Source of the DNA: Erodium maritimum
Lineage: Eukaryota > Streptophyta > Magnoliopsida > Geraniales > Geraniaceae
NCBI GenBank assembly: GCA_963921825.1
Contig: OY997589.1
Span: 21,039,735 to 21,103,734, forward strand
Direction: 5' to 3'
DNA length: 64,000 nt
Position numbers and translations under genes: made by a program. Position 1 is the first letter of the stretch. Each line of letters starts with the position of its first letter. A model generated the notes under the pieces. The model had not been told where the DNA came from. It saw only the letters and a program-made list of their open reading frames with translations, and ran no database searches. Shown in pieces: positions 12,481 through 24,297 of this stretch.

Positions 12481-15124
12481 TAGGTGCGGGTGACGGAGGA
12501 GATGGTAAGTGTGGTTCAGAGGTTGGTGCGCGTTAGTATCATGGTCGTTGGATGGGACTATGTGGAATGTATTAAGATCTGACGGCCTCAATGCTAGGTC
12601 TCTCTGTCACAGCGTGTAAATTGATTGGATTTTGCAGGGGTGCCCAGAACTTTAATTTATTTGGCATTTTTATCGTACCCCTTCTTGCTAATTTTACGAG
12701 TGTAGCTGGCTGTCACGAAAATAAATTAATGAATAGGTATACCCTTCAATTTGTTACGAGATAATGATTTAATCATTTTTTAACATACGAAATGGAATTT
12801 AATGATATAATAATAAAGCATATGAAGAGTACATATACCATGATTTGATAAGAGGTGAGATAAGATTCAGAAATCAGGTTTCTGAATGTTAATCTTAAGA
12901 CTGTTATATCCTGTTAATTTAGGAGAAACAAATACAAGAGAATCTTTAGAATGATGACGTTGGTAGTGGTCATTTTTTGACTCGACTTAAAGATGAATGT
13001 TGTAGATTATAAGAGGTACTTGAGCGGATGACAGGCATTCAGGGAGAACACTAGGAAACAAGGGAACCATGATGTCGGATTTGCGCCGGCCTTGGCAGGG
13101 CGAAGTGTGAGTCCCCACACACATTTCGGGGATGTCTCGATCCAGCGGATGGGGTTGGAACGCCGACTTTTCACCAATTACTGCCGACAGGAGCAACTGC
13201 TGATTTATGTCTCCCTGACTCTAAGGGGGAGGTGTCAGGGTCTTGATCCAACGGATAGGAATGTAGCGCTTTTTCACGAATTCCTCGAATGATCGGGTGC
13301 ACCATAGTCCTTACGTCGGGCCTTGGGTCGGGCCATCAATGTTCTTGGATGATTGGCGGGCGGTTGAGAAGATGTGTGATCTCAGTTGATCCATACCAGA
13401 GAAGTAGTAAGTAGGCATGCGACACAGGAGGTGGAGGTAGCGGCTCGGGAGACAGAGGAGGCAAGGACAGTAGCGGCTCTGGTGGTAAAGGAGGAGGTGG
13501 CGATGATGGCGGCAGGGGGGAGATCTGTAGCAAAGACGGTAGAGTGGATGAAGGAGGGGTGGTGGTGGTGGTAGATAAGTGATAGGAGGACGGGACGGTG
13601 CTCGTGGAGAGGAACGATGTGGTTGACGTAAAAGATAGGGCTGGTCCTAAAGAGCATCTTGAAGGTGTTTTGTCTCATGTGTAATCAAAATTTGATCTGA
13701 TAATGATTTAATCTAAATTGATTATAAGTTTTATAAAAAGATGACTAGAAAATATATATGGCTTATGCATATATATGTACATAATGTTTTTTTCTTCATT
13801 TTTTTAGCGAAAGAAACAAATATTATTATTTCAAACGAGAGGGAGTACACCATACTGGTATAGACGGATAGACAAATCTACACCTATCCTCTTAAAATAC
13901 CCAAGGCATAGACGAGCTTTTGAAATCAAATAGAAACTGAGACCTAACCTATATGAAATAAGAACAGAAAAGTAAAAGTAATCGATTCCGACTTGACTTA
14001 AGGTCAACCATAGTCTGAAAGCTCGTGGATCCACCTAACGTGGTCACTAACTTGCAAAGTGGCGTGCCTGGTTCGGGGAGAGAGCGCAGGAACTGGTGGA
14101 AGAGGACGATCATCAACAACCGACCGTGATGGGGGTTGGACGCCTCTCCTCCCTAACGTCCTACTTTCCCGCAATTGCCTCATTGAACCTGACGAGGTTG
14201 CATAACAGATCTCGCCTGATTCGGCTAATTGCTTGGGACAACGAAAGCCCCTCCCGCTATGGTCGTGTGTTCGCTTTTAGCATGAGAGGTTAACACGGAG
14301 AGGACGATCATCATCACAACAAGGAGTCGCGGATCGTTACAGAGTAGGCACCATCATTATGATACAGTGTTGAGGCGTGGAGGCGTATGGGAGAATAACA
14401 ACAAGTTGTAAGGAAGAGGCTCACGAACAATCTCCTGATGATGGAGGTCTTGCATGGTGGTGGTATCATGGACGACGACTTAGGGTAGGTAGAAACGAAA
14501 GCTTGAGACGGCTAGCACTATAACTCTCAACCCTAATAAAGAGAATGTCTGTGCAATATATATATATATGTATTTTTTTAGAATATAGCAAAATAATTAT
14601 CTAGCAGTAGTTACTAATTGAACATAGTTTTTAGTTCAATTGTCAAGATTTGAACTTGGTACATGACAGAATAAATATAAGTAATGTCTTGAATTTCTCA
14701 TCTTAAAAATGTACTGTTGTTATACAGAAATTTGCTTAATTAATGCAACTCCAGCGGATGAATGTAGCTATCCTCCAACTAATAATTAGTTTATGTTTAG
14801 GAAGTTTAGTTAGGTGAGAAACGTAGGGACCTGATAAGACAAATATTGAGTAAAAGTCAACTCTGAAGTCTGAAGTAGTTCAATAGCTCAGAAGGGATGT
14901 CGCTGGTCGCCATTGACTTTAGCACCTAATAATAAGTCCATGAGAAGATAGCTGTTACGTGGAATATCGAGCTGTCCTCTCTGTTTAACTTTTCCAGCTA
15001 TCCGTATAACGTATTGACATTTCTCACGGTTTTAGGAACAAAAAAAATTATGTGACTATGATTGAAGTTGTATGCGTTAGGAATTGGTAAATATAACGGA
15101 AATCAATAAAATGATCAATATTGA
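12481..15124. other. Intergenic DNA, mostly unassigned
   Basis: No gene is supported. Around 13010-13130 lies a segment similar to 41450-41580 (see repeat entries). 13420-13575 is purine-rich GGAGG/GGTGG low complexity on the plus strand. A short TA microsatellite lies near 14558-14568. The rest is A/T-rich with no recognised element. Confidence 0.5.
12987..13196 (-). repeat. Dispersed repeat, copy 1 (pair with 41430-41590)
   Basis: Read on the minus strand, this block and the one near 41430-41590 give similar hypothetical peptides: CVGTHTSPCQGR versus CLGKHTSPCHVR, then LPECLSSAQ versus LPRCLLSYQ, at the same spacing. At DNA level both contain a GGCAGGG(T/C)GA(A/G)GTGTG core followed by CCCC and ACACA. 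I take this as two old copies of an uncharacterised repeat, not as a gene. Confidence 0.5.
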
Positions 15125-15215
15125 CATGGAAAAACCATCAAAGATTGTTTCTGGCGTGAAGCCAATGTAAGATTGTTGTAGTCGAGGGATCTATCAATCG
15201 ACAAAATCAACATCA
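15125..15215 (+). repeat. ~95-bp diverged direct repeat, left copy
   Basis: The stretch with GGAAAAACCATCAAAGATTG, then a GATCTATCAATCGA-type core and AACATCAACACTAACG is matched in order by 26385-26490 (GGAAAAACCATTGATGATAG, GATCTATCCACCGA, CACCGACATCAAGACC). It lies just before a LINE-like retroposon, while the other copy lies just after the retroposon's 3' end. Confidence 0.6.
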
Positions 15216-16843
15216 ACACTAACGTTACTTGCTCTCAACTTTTCGAAACCCTAAAGTCTCCTTTTCCACAGTCGCCCCCTCTTCAGATCCCTTCTCCGGT
15301 GGTCTCTGTGGCCCTCGGCCTTGGAGGTCACCACCTCCCTTACCCTCTTCTCCCCTTAAGTCTCTCTTCTATACTCTGTTTTTGGTCTATTTTTGTCTTT
15401 GTCGTTCCGGATCTCGTCAGGCCATCAGTGTTTGGTGGTTCTTCTCACATGTGTTGGCGTGGTTGTTGTGGCGGTCCAGTGAGACCAGGCCGGGAGTTCA
15501 AGCTGCTCTGCCGGAGCTTGGACTGCCTTCCTCGCCGGTGTAAGCTCAGTTGAGGTGGAGGTCATGAAGCTCAGCTTCTCTGTCGGAGTTTGGTGGCTCG
15601 CCTAGTGCTCGTCTGTGCCGGGAAGCTTTCGCCGGTGGGTCTTGTTCGTGGCTGGTTTTTCGGCCTGAGCAGTTGTCTTCTGAAGCTCAGGTGACCGGTT
15701 TCTGCTACGGTGACTTCGGGTTGCTGCTCCTGGTGCATATCTGATTTCCTCGTCCAATTCTGGAGCTCGGCTTTGTTGCCTCTGACTAGACTTCGCTTGC
15801 CTCGTCGGAGATGCTTCTTCTGGCAGGGTGGCGGCAGTTTGTGGCCCGGGCCAAACTTGTTGCTCGGGTCTTGAACTGGGTAGGGTTTTGGTCCGAGTCA
15901 GGTGAGCTGGGCCTGGACTGGGTCTGGTATGGGTCTGGGCCTGGACTGTTTCTGGTCTGGGTCTGGTTGGTCCAGGTCGGGGTGACGAAACTACCGAGGT
16001 GTTTGTTCTTCTTCCGATGTGGGACTTCTTTCTCGACCTTCCGGGTGGTGGATTGTAGCGGATTTGGACGTTTATCTCTAGTTTTTTTGGTCAGTCATTT
16101 CCTGGCTTCTCCCTCGCTTTTTTTGGTGTTGCATTGGCGTCTTTGGCCTTTCCTATGTGGGACACGTTTCAAGACTTCTTTGGTTTTGATGGTTGGGGAT
16201 TGGCTTAAGTCGTGCCCCGTGGCTGTGGTGGTGTTGGCCCCAGTTCTTTGAAGATTTTCTGGTGCAGCACCTTCTCGGGTGTTGGAAGTGTTTGCTTTGC
16301 TGTTCACCAGAACTGTCCTTTGTGGTCTTCGGGTGCCTTTTCAGATCTACCGTGGGAAGCGTTTATGATTATGGATTCGTTGTGCATCTGGACTGCTCTC
16401 CCTCCTCCCCAGATGGTAAGGTTCTTGTATCACCTTAATCTTTACATGTTACTTGTTGGTATTCTGCTCATCCTTAGGTTTAGGCTCGTTCCGATTTCCT
16501 TTGTATCCTTTTCCATTTTTGGGAAGGGTCCGTCAGTCTTATAGGTGTTGGACTTTGACGGTAATATTGGGTCTCTTGAGCTTGGAATCTTCGAGTCTTG
16601 CATCTTTGGTTTTTGAGTTTCGGTGATGTTTCATCGGATTATCGATGCCGATCAGCGATGTTGGTCGCCGACGGGTCGGTATCCTTCGACTCTTTGAGTT
16701 TGGGTGCCGATGAGATACAGTATTATCCTCAAGTACGGGTAAGGTTTTGGATGATTTCTCGGTGGACGACTTGCTTTTTTGAGCTTCAAGGTTGGAAAAT
16801 CTGGGTTCTAGACCTCTATTTTTATGAGCTTCATGGTTGCTAA
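15216..16843 (+). mobile_element. LINE-like retroposon, 5' part
   Basis: A G/T- and C-rich block that begins after CGAAACCCTAAAG and has the character of a plant LINE 5' region, with long but unconvincing open frames (for example 15229-15543 and 15811-16251). It is cut at 16844 by the LTR of the Del/Tekay element. A piece resembling its last 47 bp (AAATCTGGGTTCTAGACCTC) reappears right of that element at 25978 and leads to a LINE-type 3' end. No RT domain is present, so it is either non-autonomous or internally deleted. Confidence 0.5.
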
Positions 16844-17390
16844 TGTCACACCCCAAATCCGGTTTTGACCGGACTCAAGACGTGAACTAAGAATAATAAT
16901 GATAAAACGATTTATAAAAGAAATAAGTTCAAAAAGATAACCCAAACCATAAATCTGATGATACGAGTCAACAACTCGGAAATAAGTAAATAAAATAGTT
17001 TAGTACACAAGTGAAAGTACGTCTCTAGATCATACTAGACTAAGACCCTCGCTAGCTCCCAAGATCCGAGAATCCCGCGAGACCATATCCCGCTCAAAAC
17101 CTGTAGAACAGTAAAGTAAAGGGGTGAGCTTTCGCTCAGTAGGAAAAAGTAGTTAAGGTGATGAGTATCCGCTCACCACCACGAGTAACCGTCCAATTAA
17201 GGCATACTAGCAAGGCACAACACTAACGACGTCCACAAAAAACACATAATCACAAACATACTTACATGACCAATATCACACTGGAATCACATCACTTATC
17301 CAATCATCAAGCACACAACACACAGTAAAACAACCACACGTCCCGTACAACAGTCCCCGAACTCCATCGGTTGTCCACATCCCGACTCAA

Positions 17391-17770
17391 CCATATCGTA
17401 CCGGACCACACAACATCGGCCTAGATATCTTCCCGGAAACATGGCATCGGGGCACAAATCACGATACATCATACCGGACCACACAACATCGACCTAGATA
17501 TCTTCCCGGAAACATGGCATCGGGGCAAAAATCACGATACATCATACCGGACCACACAACATCGGACTAGATGTCTTCCCGGAACACACAACATCGGGGT
17601 ACGGATCACACCATATTCGGCCTAGATACCCTACACCGGCATACCCCCTCGATGTAGGTATCGTACCAGAACTAGTCACACTGGGGGACAGCGTACGTGG
17701 GACCACACCGTCGGCATAGATACCACCCTACACCGGCATACCCCCTCGATGTAGGTATCGTACCGGAATA
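17391..17770. repeat. Direct repeats within Del/Tekay LTR
   Basis: ACCGGACCACACAACATCGG followed by CTAGAT and TCTTCCCGGA occurs about three times at ~75-bp spacing. A second unit, CCCTACACCGGCATACCCCC through GTAGGTATCGTACC, occurs twice (near 17628 and 17727). The same two unit types recur in the right LTR (25690-25970) and in the solo LTR (47715-48005), with different copy numbers. Confidence 0.8.
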
Positions 17771-18483
17771 CACATCGTCTCGGAACATACCAAGAAAGTC
17801 TCAACAATACCACAATACCATAGTTCAACTAACGACATACCAAATCGAGCAATCTTACCACTACACATCACATCGGTCTATCAATCACCCGATCATATCA
17901 CAAGCATTGGTTCACGTCATACCAAACATATCAAACTTGTCATAACATACCAACATACCACACCGAGCTTACCATATCATGGTCCTCAATCTAACAACGG
18001 ATAAACCACATATGAAGCATCACAGTCATCAATCATAGCTTCACAACCAACACACAAACCTAAGGGCTCGACGTGGCCCACATGCATTTCTACAGCACGA
18101 CAATTCCCAAACTTACGGCACGACATGGCTCGTAAGCTATCCCTCATTTCACTCGTTCCTCACGTCCTACATGCAATTCTATCATTATATCAAGTATTCA
18201 CAACCTATATGCATACTAGTAACTTTCCGCAATTAAACCGGTATTCGCTACTTTCCCTATCTCGATCGCTATCCAAACACTTAGTCACTTCAAGACGCCT
18301 AGTAGCCTCCTCCGCTGTGCTCGGGTCCAACATATAGGATCACAAAATAATATGAGAATCAAGAGTAATTCAAGAGAGGTTTAGAGAGAAACATTCCCAA
18401 TTAACCCCAAAAGGGCTCGGTTATAGGTAACCGTCCCAATTACTCAAAATTCACCAAAATGGGCCCAAATCTGATCTACCACG

Positions 18484-18660
18484 ATTCGGGTCACAGAGCC
18501 TTGACGGACTCCGTGACGGTTCGGGTCACGGAACCGTGAGGTTCCCCGTCACGGGTGACGTCATGGAATTGTGACGTGTGCCGTCACGGCTTCCATCAAG
18601 GAGCCGTGACGTCTCCCGTCACTGTGTCCGTCACGGATCCGTGACGGGTCTGACTATTTA
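18484..18660. promoter_or_regulatory. Cluster of TGACG/CGTCA motifs in LTR
   Basis: Roughly ten TGACG or CGTCA pentamers lie in about 175 bp, many as CCGTCACGG/CCGTGACGG. One is a perfect palindromic TGACGTCA at 18556-18563. TGACG is the core of as-1/ocs-type sites bound by plant TGA bZIP factors (established). That this LTR uses them as an enhancer is inference. The position is about 1 kb into the LTR in the element's direction. Confidence 0.5.
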
Positions 18661-19547
18661 GACCTTCTTCTTCCTCCAGCTTCTTCTCCCCGAAATTAAG
18701 CCCTCAAAACTCCATTTTTATCAACCAAAAACCTCCAAATCGGTCCCATAATCCTCAATACTTCAATACCCAAATGAGTTTCATCAAAACAACACAAACC
18801 CATTGAGATTCCATCATGCAAACCTATTTTTAATCACCAATCATCTACTTAAACCTCAAAAGCTTAACATCCATGGAAACCCAACTAGTTTCAAGATTTT
18901 TCTAGCAAACCCACTAATTAGATGTCAACAAAAACGAATTTAGATAGAGGAGTTATCTTCGGAATGGAAAGGGGATGAAGAAGAACTAGTTTTGGGGAAG
19001 ATTTGGGAAGAAAAACCACTAAAGGAGGTCCCTTTCTTCTTGCTTCTTCTTAAAGCTTCAATGGAAGCTCTCTCTCTCCTTCTCCCTTGTATAATTCGGC
19101 CAGCTAGAGAAAATGAGGTGAAATTGTGTCTCAAATTGCCTTAAAACCTAATCTAGAAAAGTCTAGAATGCACCTTTAAGTTTCTTCCTTCTCCTTGGCT
19201 TAAGTGGGGGCAAATGAGTCTTTCTAGACTCATTTCTTCTCCTCCAAGCCACCATGGACACATGTCCATAAGAGGTACACTTCCAACCTTAGCAAAATTC
19301 CAGCACATTAATTTTATTGCTTAAGACCCTTGATTTGACCGAAATTGACCCCGGGTTGACTTTTTCACAAAAATGACCGTTTGAAAGGAAACGACCCAAC
19401 TAAGCTAACCGTAATGATGGCTAAGTTTTTAGGTCCCAGAAAGGTCCCGAATGACTCCCGGAGTCATCAGTTGACTTTTCCAGCGGAAAGTCAACTTTCG
19501 CCAAAAGCCACCGGTTCGACCGGGATCGACCGGGGGCGGTTCTTACA

Positions 19548-19563
19548 ATCTACCCATTTAAAA
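19548..19563 (-). other. Polypurine-tract region of the Del/Tekay element
   Basis: Read on the minus strand this is TTTTAAATGGGTAGAT directly before the LTR start TGTAAGAACC. The position and the purine run AAATGGGTAGA fit a plus-strand primer site. Confidence 0.6.
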
Positions 19564-19599
19564 GAATTTCGTACTTGAAATTTAAAATGAACGTACCTC

Positions 19600-20860
19600 A
19601 AGGGTCGAACAGGCTGGGGTACTTCGCTCGAACCTCATCCTCGCGCTCCTAGGTCGACTCTGCACCGTGGTGCCGCCACTGCACCCGTACCAGTGGGATA
19701 GTCTTGCCATGCAAGACCTGCTCTCGTGTATCCAGAATCTTGACTGGGTTCTCCTCATACGAAACATCCTCAGCTACCTCGATTTCTGTCCACTCAATAA
19801 CGTGGGAGAGGTCCGCAGTGTACTTCCGTAGTTGGGAAACGTGGAAGACGTTATGAACGTTCCCAAGTTGCGGTGGCAATGCAAGACGGTAAGCAACAGC
19901 TCACACTCTGCCTAGAATCTCAAAAGGCCCGATATACCGCGGGGCCAACTTGCCTCCGCCGCGGTTGAACCGCACTAGCCCTTTCTTCGGGCTTACCTTC
20001 AGGAACACATGATCACCAACATTGAACTGGAGAGGTCGGCGCCGCCTATCAGCGTAACTCTTATGTCGGCTCTGCGCGGTCCCCAACCGCTCCTGAATCA
20101 GCGCGACCTTCTCGGTCGTCTCTCGAACAAGATACGGACCAAGTAAACTCCTATCTCCCACCTCTGCCCAACACACGGGCGATCGAAACGGCCTACCATA
20201 CAACGCCTCAAACGGTGCCATCCCAATACTGGCCTGGAAGTGGTCCTCCCATGACCCTCAGAATTCCAACACACATGCTCGCAGCATATCCTCCAAAATC
20301 TGAATCGTGCGCTCTGACTGTCCGTTTGTCTGCGGATGGTACGCTGTACTGAGCAAGACCTCGGTCCCTAGTGCTCTCTGCAAACTCTCCCAAAACCTGG
20401 AGGTGAAACGGATAATCTCCCGAACGTACAGACGACTTAGAGTGTCAACCGTGTCGGTCATCCTCATGGCTAAGAAGTGTGTCGACTTGGTCAGTCGGTC
20501 GACCACTACCCAAACTGCGTCGTGCCCTCTCAGGGATCTCGGTAAGCCACACACGAAGTCCATCGTGACGTGCTCCCACTTCCACTATGCAATCGGCAGT
20601 GGCTGTAACAAACCGGCGGGACGCTGATGCTCGACCTTCACTTGCTGACAAGTGAGGCATCTCGAAACGACCTCCGAAACTGCTCTCCGCATCCCGCTCC
20701 ACCAAAACTACCGTCTGACATCCCGATACATCTTGGTGCCACCCGGGGGCACAGCAAGACAGGAGTGATGAGACTCTCTCAACACATCGTCTCTACAATT
20801 GCGTGGCACAAACAACCCTCTTCGGTAACGTAGACCCAGATCAGTACCCTGCTCCCAGCC
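19600..20860 (-). pseudogene. Gypsy integrase with chromodomain, disabled
   Basis: Minus strand, in order: an H2C2 zinc-binding region (HHSC ... CLTCQQ), core start MDFVCGLP with [12 protein letters not shown], then [37 protein letters not shown] and NVFHVSQLRKY. It ends with a chromodomain-like tail containing KTIPLVRVQWRHHG. The segment that should carry the second catalytic Asp is missing: REIIRF joins directly to TSRFWESL near 20405. A stop lies after VLEF near 20258. The chromodomain Trp codon is a TAG stop at about 19650, after which the frame continues. It is catalytically dead. Confidence 0.88.
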
Positions 20861-21550
20861 CTCAGCGTCAACACCGCTGGTAATCCTCTCCCGGATCTCT
20901 GTCGTCTCGGCATCCTCGGCCTGCGCCTCCAGTTCTCGAGCAACTAGTGTCGGCTGAGCCACCAACGAACACATGGCCACGCCATCAGTGATCTCATCTA
21001 GCTCAAGCCTAAACGAGCTCAACTCCTCCATCATGTCCCACTCTCGGACTGATATACCGGTAATGCAGTGAATCGACTTCCTACTCAGGGCATCGGCGAC
21101 AACGTTCGCCTTACCCGGATGGTAAAGTAGCTCGAAGTCGTACTCCTCAAGTAACTCCATCCATCGCCTCTGGCGCATGTTCAAGTCTTGCTGGGAGAAG
21201 ATATACTTGAGACTCTTGTGATCCGAGAACACCCAGAATCGCTCTACATACAAGTAGTGTCGCCAGCTCTTCAGCGCAAAGACGACTGCTGCCAACTCTA
21301 AGTCATGGGTAGGGTAGTTGCGCTCATGTGTCTTCAACTGTCTGGAGCCATATGCAACTACCTTACCGGACTGCATCAACACACACCCCAGTCTCTCACC
21401 GGACGCATCACAATACACATCATATCCAACCCCGCGCTCCTGCACTATCAACACGGGTGCGGTAGTTAGACGAGCCTTCAGCACGGTAAAGGAGTGCTCA
21501 CACTCATCAGTCCACACAAACTCGGCTCCCTTGCGTGTCAGGGCAGTCAT
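20860..21550 (-). pseudogene. Gypsy RNase H domain
   Basis: An open frame (20708-21550) reads [64 protein letters not shown] and [16 protein letters not shown]. These are the expected RNase H motifs of Ty3/Gypsy pol, with catalytic Asp and Glu present. It continues into the integrase N-terminus. This is the best preserved part of the element. Confidence 0.9.
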
Positions 21551-21574
21551 CGGCGCGGCCAGGCGTGAGAAGTC

Positions 21575-22405
21575 TTATACGAATCGTCGATAGTATCCTG
21601 CCAATCCCAAGAAGCTGTGGATCTCAAAGACACTCTTGGGCTGTGCCCACTTCGAAACCGCGTCGATCTTCGCCGGGTCAACTAGTATACCCTCTCGGGA
21701 CACAACATGCCCAAGGAACTTCACCTCGGCGAGCCAAAACTCGCACTTCTCTAGGTTGCCGTACAACTGGTGAGTGCGAACCAATGTCAAAACTGTCCTC
21801 AGATGCTCCACGTGCGCCTCCTCACTCGGCGAATAAATCAGAATATCATCTACGAATACCACGATGAACTGATCCAAGTACGGTCGGAAGATCCCGTTCA
21901 TCAGATCCATGAACGATGCAGGCGCGTTCGTCAGCCCGAACGACATCACTAGGAACTCGTAGTGCCCATACCAAGTCCGAAATGCGGTCTTCGCCACATC
22001 CTCCTCCCGAACCCTCAACTGATAATACCAGGATCGTATATCAATCTTCTAGAAGCACTTTGCTCCTCTCAGCTGATCGGACAAGTCATCGATCCTCGGC
22101 ATCGGGTAGCGGTTCTTCACCGTGACCCGATTCAACTTCCGGTATTCGATGCACATCCTCAGCGCTCCGACCTTCTTCTTCACGAAGAGTGTGGGTGCTC
22201 CCCATGGCAAAGCACTCGGACGGATAAATCCCTTCTCCCGAAGCTCCTCGAGTTGTCGCTTCAGCTCGACCAACTCGGCTGGTGCAAATCGGTACGGGGC
22301 CATCGATATCGGCGCTGTCCCCGGTATCAAGTCAATCCTAACTCCACCTCGCGCGCCGACGGTAATCCCGACAACTCCTCCGGAAAGACCTCCGGGAACT
22401 CGCAC
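21575..22405 (-). pseudogene. Gypsy reverse transcriptase
   Basis: Two open frames split by a stop near 22020-22050. The first has [20 protein letters not shown] and [14 protein letters not shown]. The second has the palm motif [11 protein letters not shown] with the two catalytic Asp intact, preceded by [16 protein letters not shown] and followed by [10 protein letters not shown] and [13 protein letters not shown]. The break is a nonsense change rather than a large deletion. Confidence 0.92.
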
Positions 22406-22830
22406 ACTACCCGCGGCAGCTCTCTACTCTGCACGGTCTCCACCTCATCTCCCACGGTCAACGCTGACAGGAGAGCTTCGCTCCCACTGCCCAAGACACA
22501 AGTTACGATCGTGTCGCCCGATACCACTGTCTCCTGCCGCCGATAGCAGTCAATCGACGCCCGGTACCTCGCAAGCCAGTCCATCCCCAAGATCACGTCA
22601 AATGCCGTCATGTTCAACACAAGTAAATCACCAAGAAACGGGCAATCGGCCACTCTAATCTCACATGCACGACATATGCTACTCAGGACCACATTCCCCG
22701 TAATCGGGGTGTCAAGACATAATGGTCGACTTAAAGGCTCTACCCGTAACCCCAACATACCAGCGAAAGTAGAAGAGATGAAGAATGTGATGCCTCGGTA
22801 TCAAACAAGAAAGACGACCATGAATTGTAT
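22330..22830 (-). pseudogene. Gypsy aspartic protease, active site altered
   Basis: Retroviral-type protease between gag and RT. FDTEASHS near 22790-22815 replaces the usual D-T/S-G of the active site with D-T-E, a change one G-to-A step away. Downstream, after frame shifts, come FISSTFAG, AFDVILGMDWLARY and the linker to RT. The altered triad plus shifts make it inactive. Confidence 0.8.
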
Positions 22831-22869
22831 AGTAAGCACGTACCCTGAGTGGCCTCATGGCCGGAGTGA

Positions 22870-24297
22870 CGTCCCTCAGCTTGAGAGTCGGCGACCGCGT
22901 ACACCCCACCCTGCGGTGCCGTAGGACCTCCCCTCGGGGTGGTGGAAGGCCACATGATGTGCATCTCTCTGTCTCGGAGCTGGCGCGCTCGCTGCCTATC
23001 GTGGAGCTCTCTGCGCCTGAGCCTGACGCTGGTGGATCTGAGGTAACTGCCCAGTCTGCGACTGCCGCGGTCGCAGGGCCGATGTCCCTCCAAGCTGATC
23101 GGGGCACCTAGCAGCGAAGTTTCCTGGCCGTCCGTACTGGTGACATAACAGCGGCCCGACACTCGACCTCCCCTTATGTCTGCCCGTCGGACGATCTGCG
23201 GGCCCACTACCCCTCGGACAGTCTCAAGCCATGTGGCCCTGCTGCCCGTACCGGAAACACGCCCGTACTGACGAAGCGGGTCCAACGGATGCCACTGATC
23301 CGACTTGTCGCGTCCCGCTCGAATGTGTTTGGGGCCTAAAAGATCCCGAGGTCCTCTGTCTCCTCGAATCACGGGCCTCAGATGGCCTCAAGAACCCGCT
23401 CGGCCTCGGCCTGCTCTCCCGAACTCTGGCTGTCTCTCGGAAGTGTCGCTCGACTGTCAGTGCCTAATCCACCAAATCCGAGTACACCTGGGTCCTCAGT
23501 GCGGTGACCCGATCCACGATCACGGGGCGAAGCCCTCCCTCAAACCGCCTATAGTGGTGAGCCTCAATCGGTACCATCTCCAGGGCGAAACGGGACAAGG
23601 AGGTGAATCTCACCTCGTACTCGGACATTGTCATCCCTTCTTGACGTAGTTCTAGGAACTACCGATGCCTGTCATCCTGTGCTGACTACGGGAAATACTG
23701 CTCCAGGAACCGCTGTACAAACAGCTGAAAATCATCACCAATATGGCCCTACTCGCGCTGCCACCAGTGATAGGTGTCATCCTTCAGCTGAAAATCTACA
23801 AAGGACACCCTCGTGCGCTCGTATATGATCTCTGAGCTATCTAGGTTGCGCATGATCTGCTCGAGCCACCGCTCGGCTGTCTCGGGGTCTGGCTCCCCGG
23901 AAAAGGTCGGCGTACCCAACCTCAGAAAATCCCTCAGCATCTGAGCTGTGTAACTCCCGGCCTGACTTGGCCTCACAGCAGTAGCTACACTGGCAGCAGG
24001 CACAACCTCTGATGCCGAGGCCGTAGGCTCTCTCCGAGCGATAACCTGCGTCAAGCCCTGAATAGTACGAACCAACTCCTCTAGGACTGTCGCCTGGGTC
24101 GGCTCTGTGACCGACGGAACTTTGGGCGGAAGTCCCGATGGTCTAGTATCAGCTCTCTCGTGCCCCTCCTCGGGTGCACCTTGGGCACTTGTTGCTCCTG
24201 CCGACTCAATGGCAGGTGGATGCCCTCGGCCTCCAACTGGCCAGATCTTGGTGCCTCGTGGTACGTAGGTAGGCGTCATGTCGTATATCCGCTGCAC
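22870..24297 (-). pseudogene. Gypsy gag with two damaged zinc knuckles
   Basis: The N-terminal part (23749-24297) carries LRLGTPTFSGEPDPETAERW and the capsid-like tail ending YHWWQRE, then a stop. Further on are YEVRFTSLSRFALEMVP and two CCHC knuckles. The first (about 23216-23262) reads CFRYGQQGHMA, stop, DCP, with the second Cys as Tyr and an Arg codon as TGA. The second (about 23090-23140) reads CHQYGRPGNFAARC, with Tyr for Cys and Asn for His. Nucleic acid binding by these knuckles is therefore lost. Confidence 0.85.

Larger units (their letters stand above)
16844..19547 (-). repeat. 3' LTR of the Del/Tekay element, 2704 bp
   Basis: Plus-strand ends are TGTCACACCCC and GGGGGCGGTTCTTACA. 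In the element's own direction it begins TGTAAGAACCGCCCCC and ends with TGACA. The same family gives the solo LTR at 47156-51680. It contains direct repeats at 17391-17770 and a palindromic TGACG/CGTCA cluster at 18484-18660. Confidence 0.92.

Noticed and set aside
13382-13678. Open frames over a GGAGG/GGTGG-rich block
   Set aside because: Purine-rich low complexity with open frames on both strands; no gene signal.
21962-22658. Long plus-strand open frames (194 and 178 codons)
   Set aside because: Shadows of the Gypsy protease and RT coded on the minus strand.
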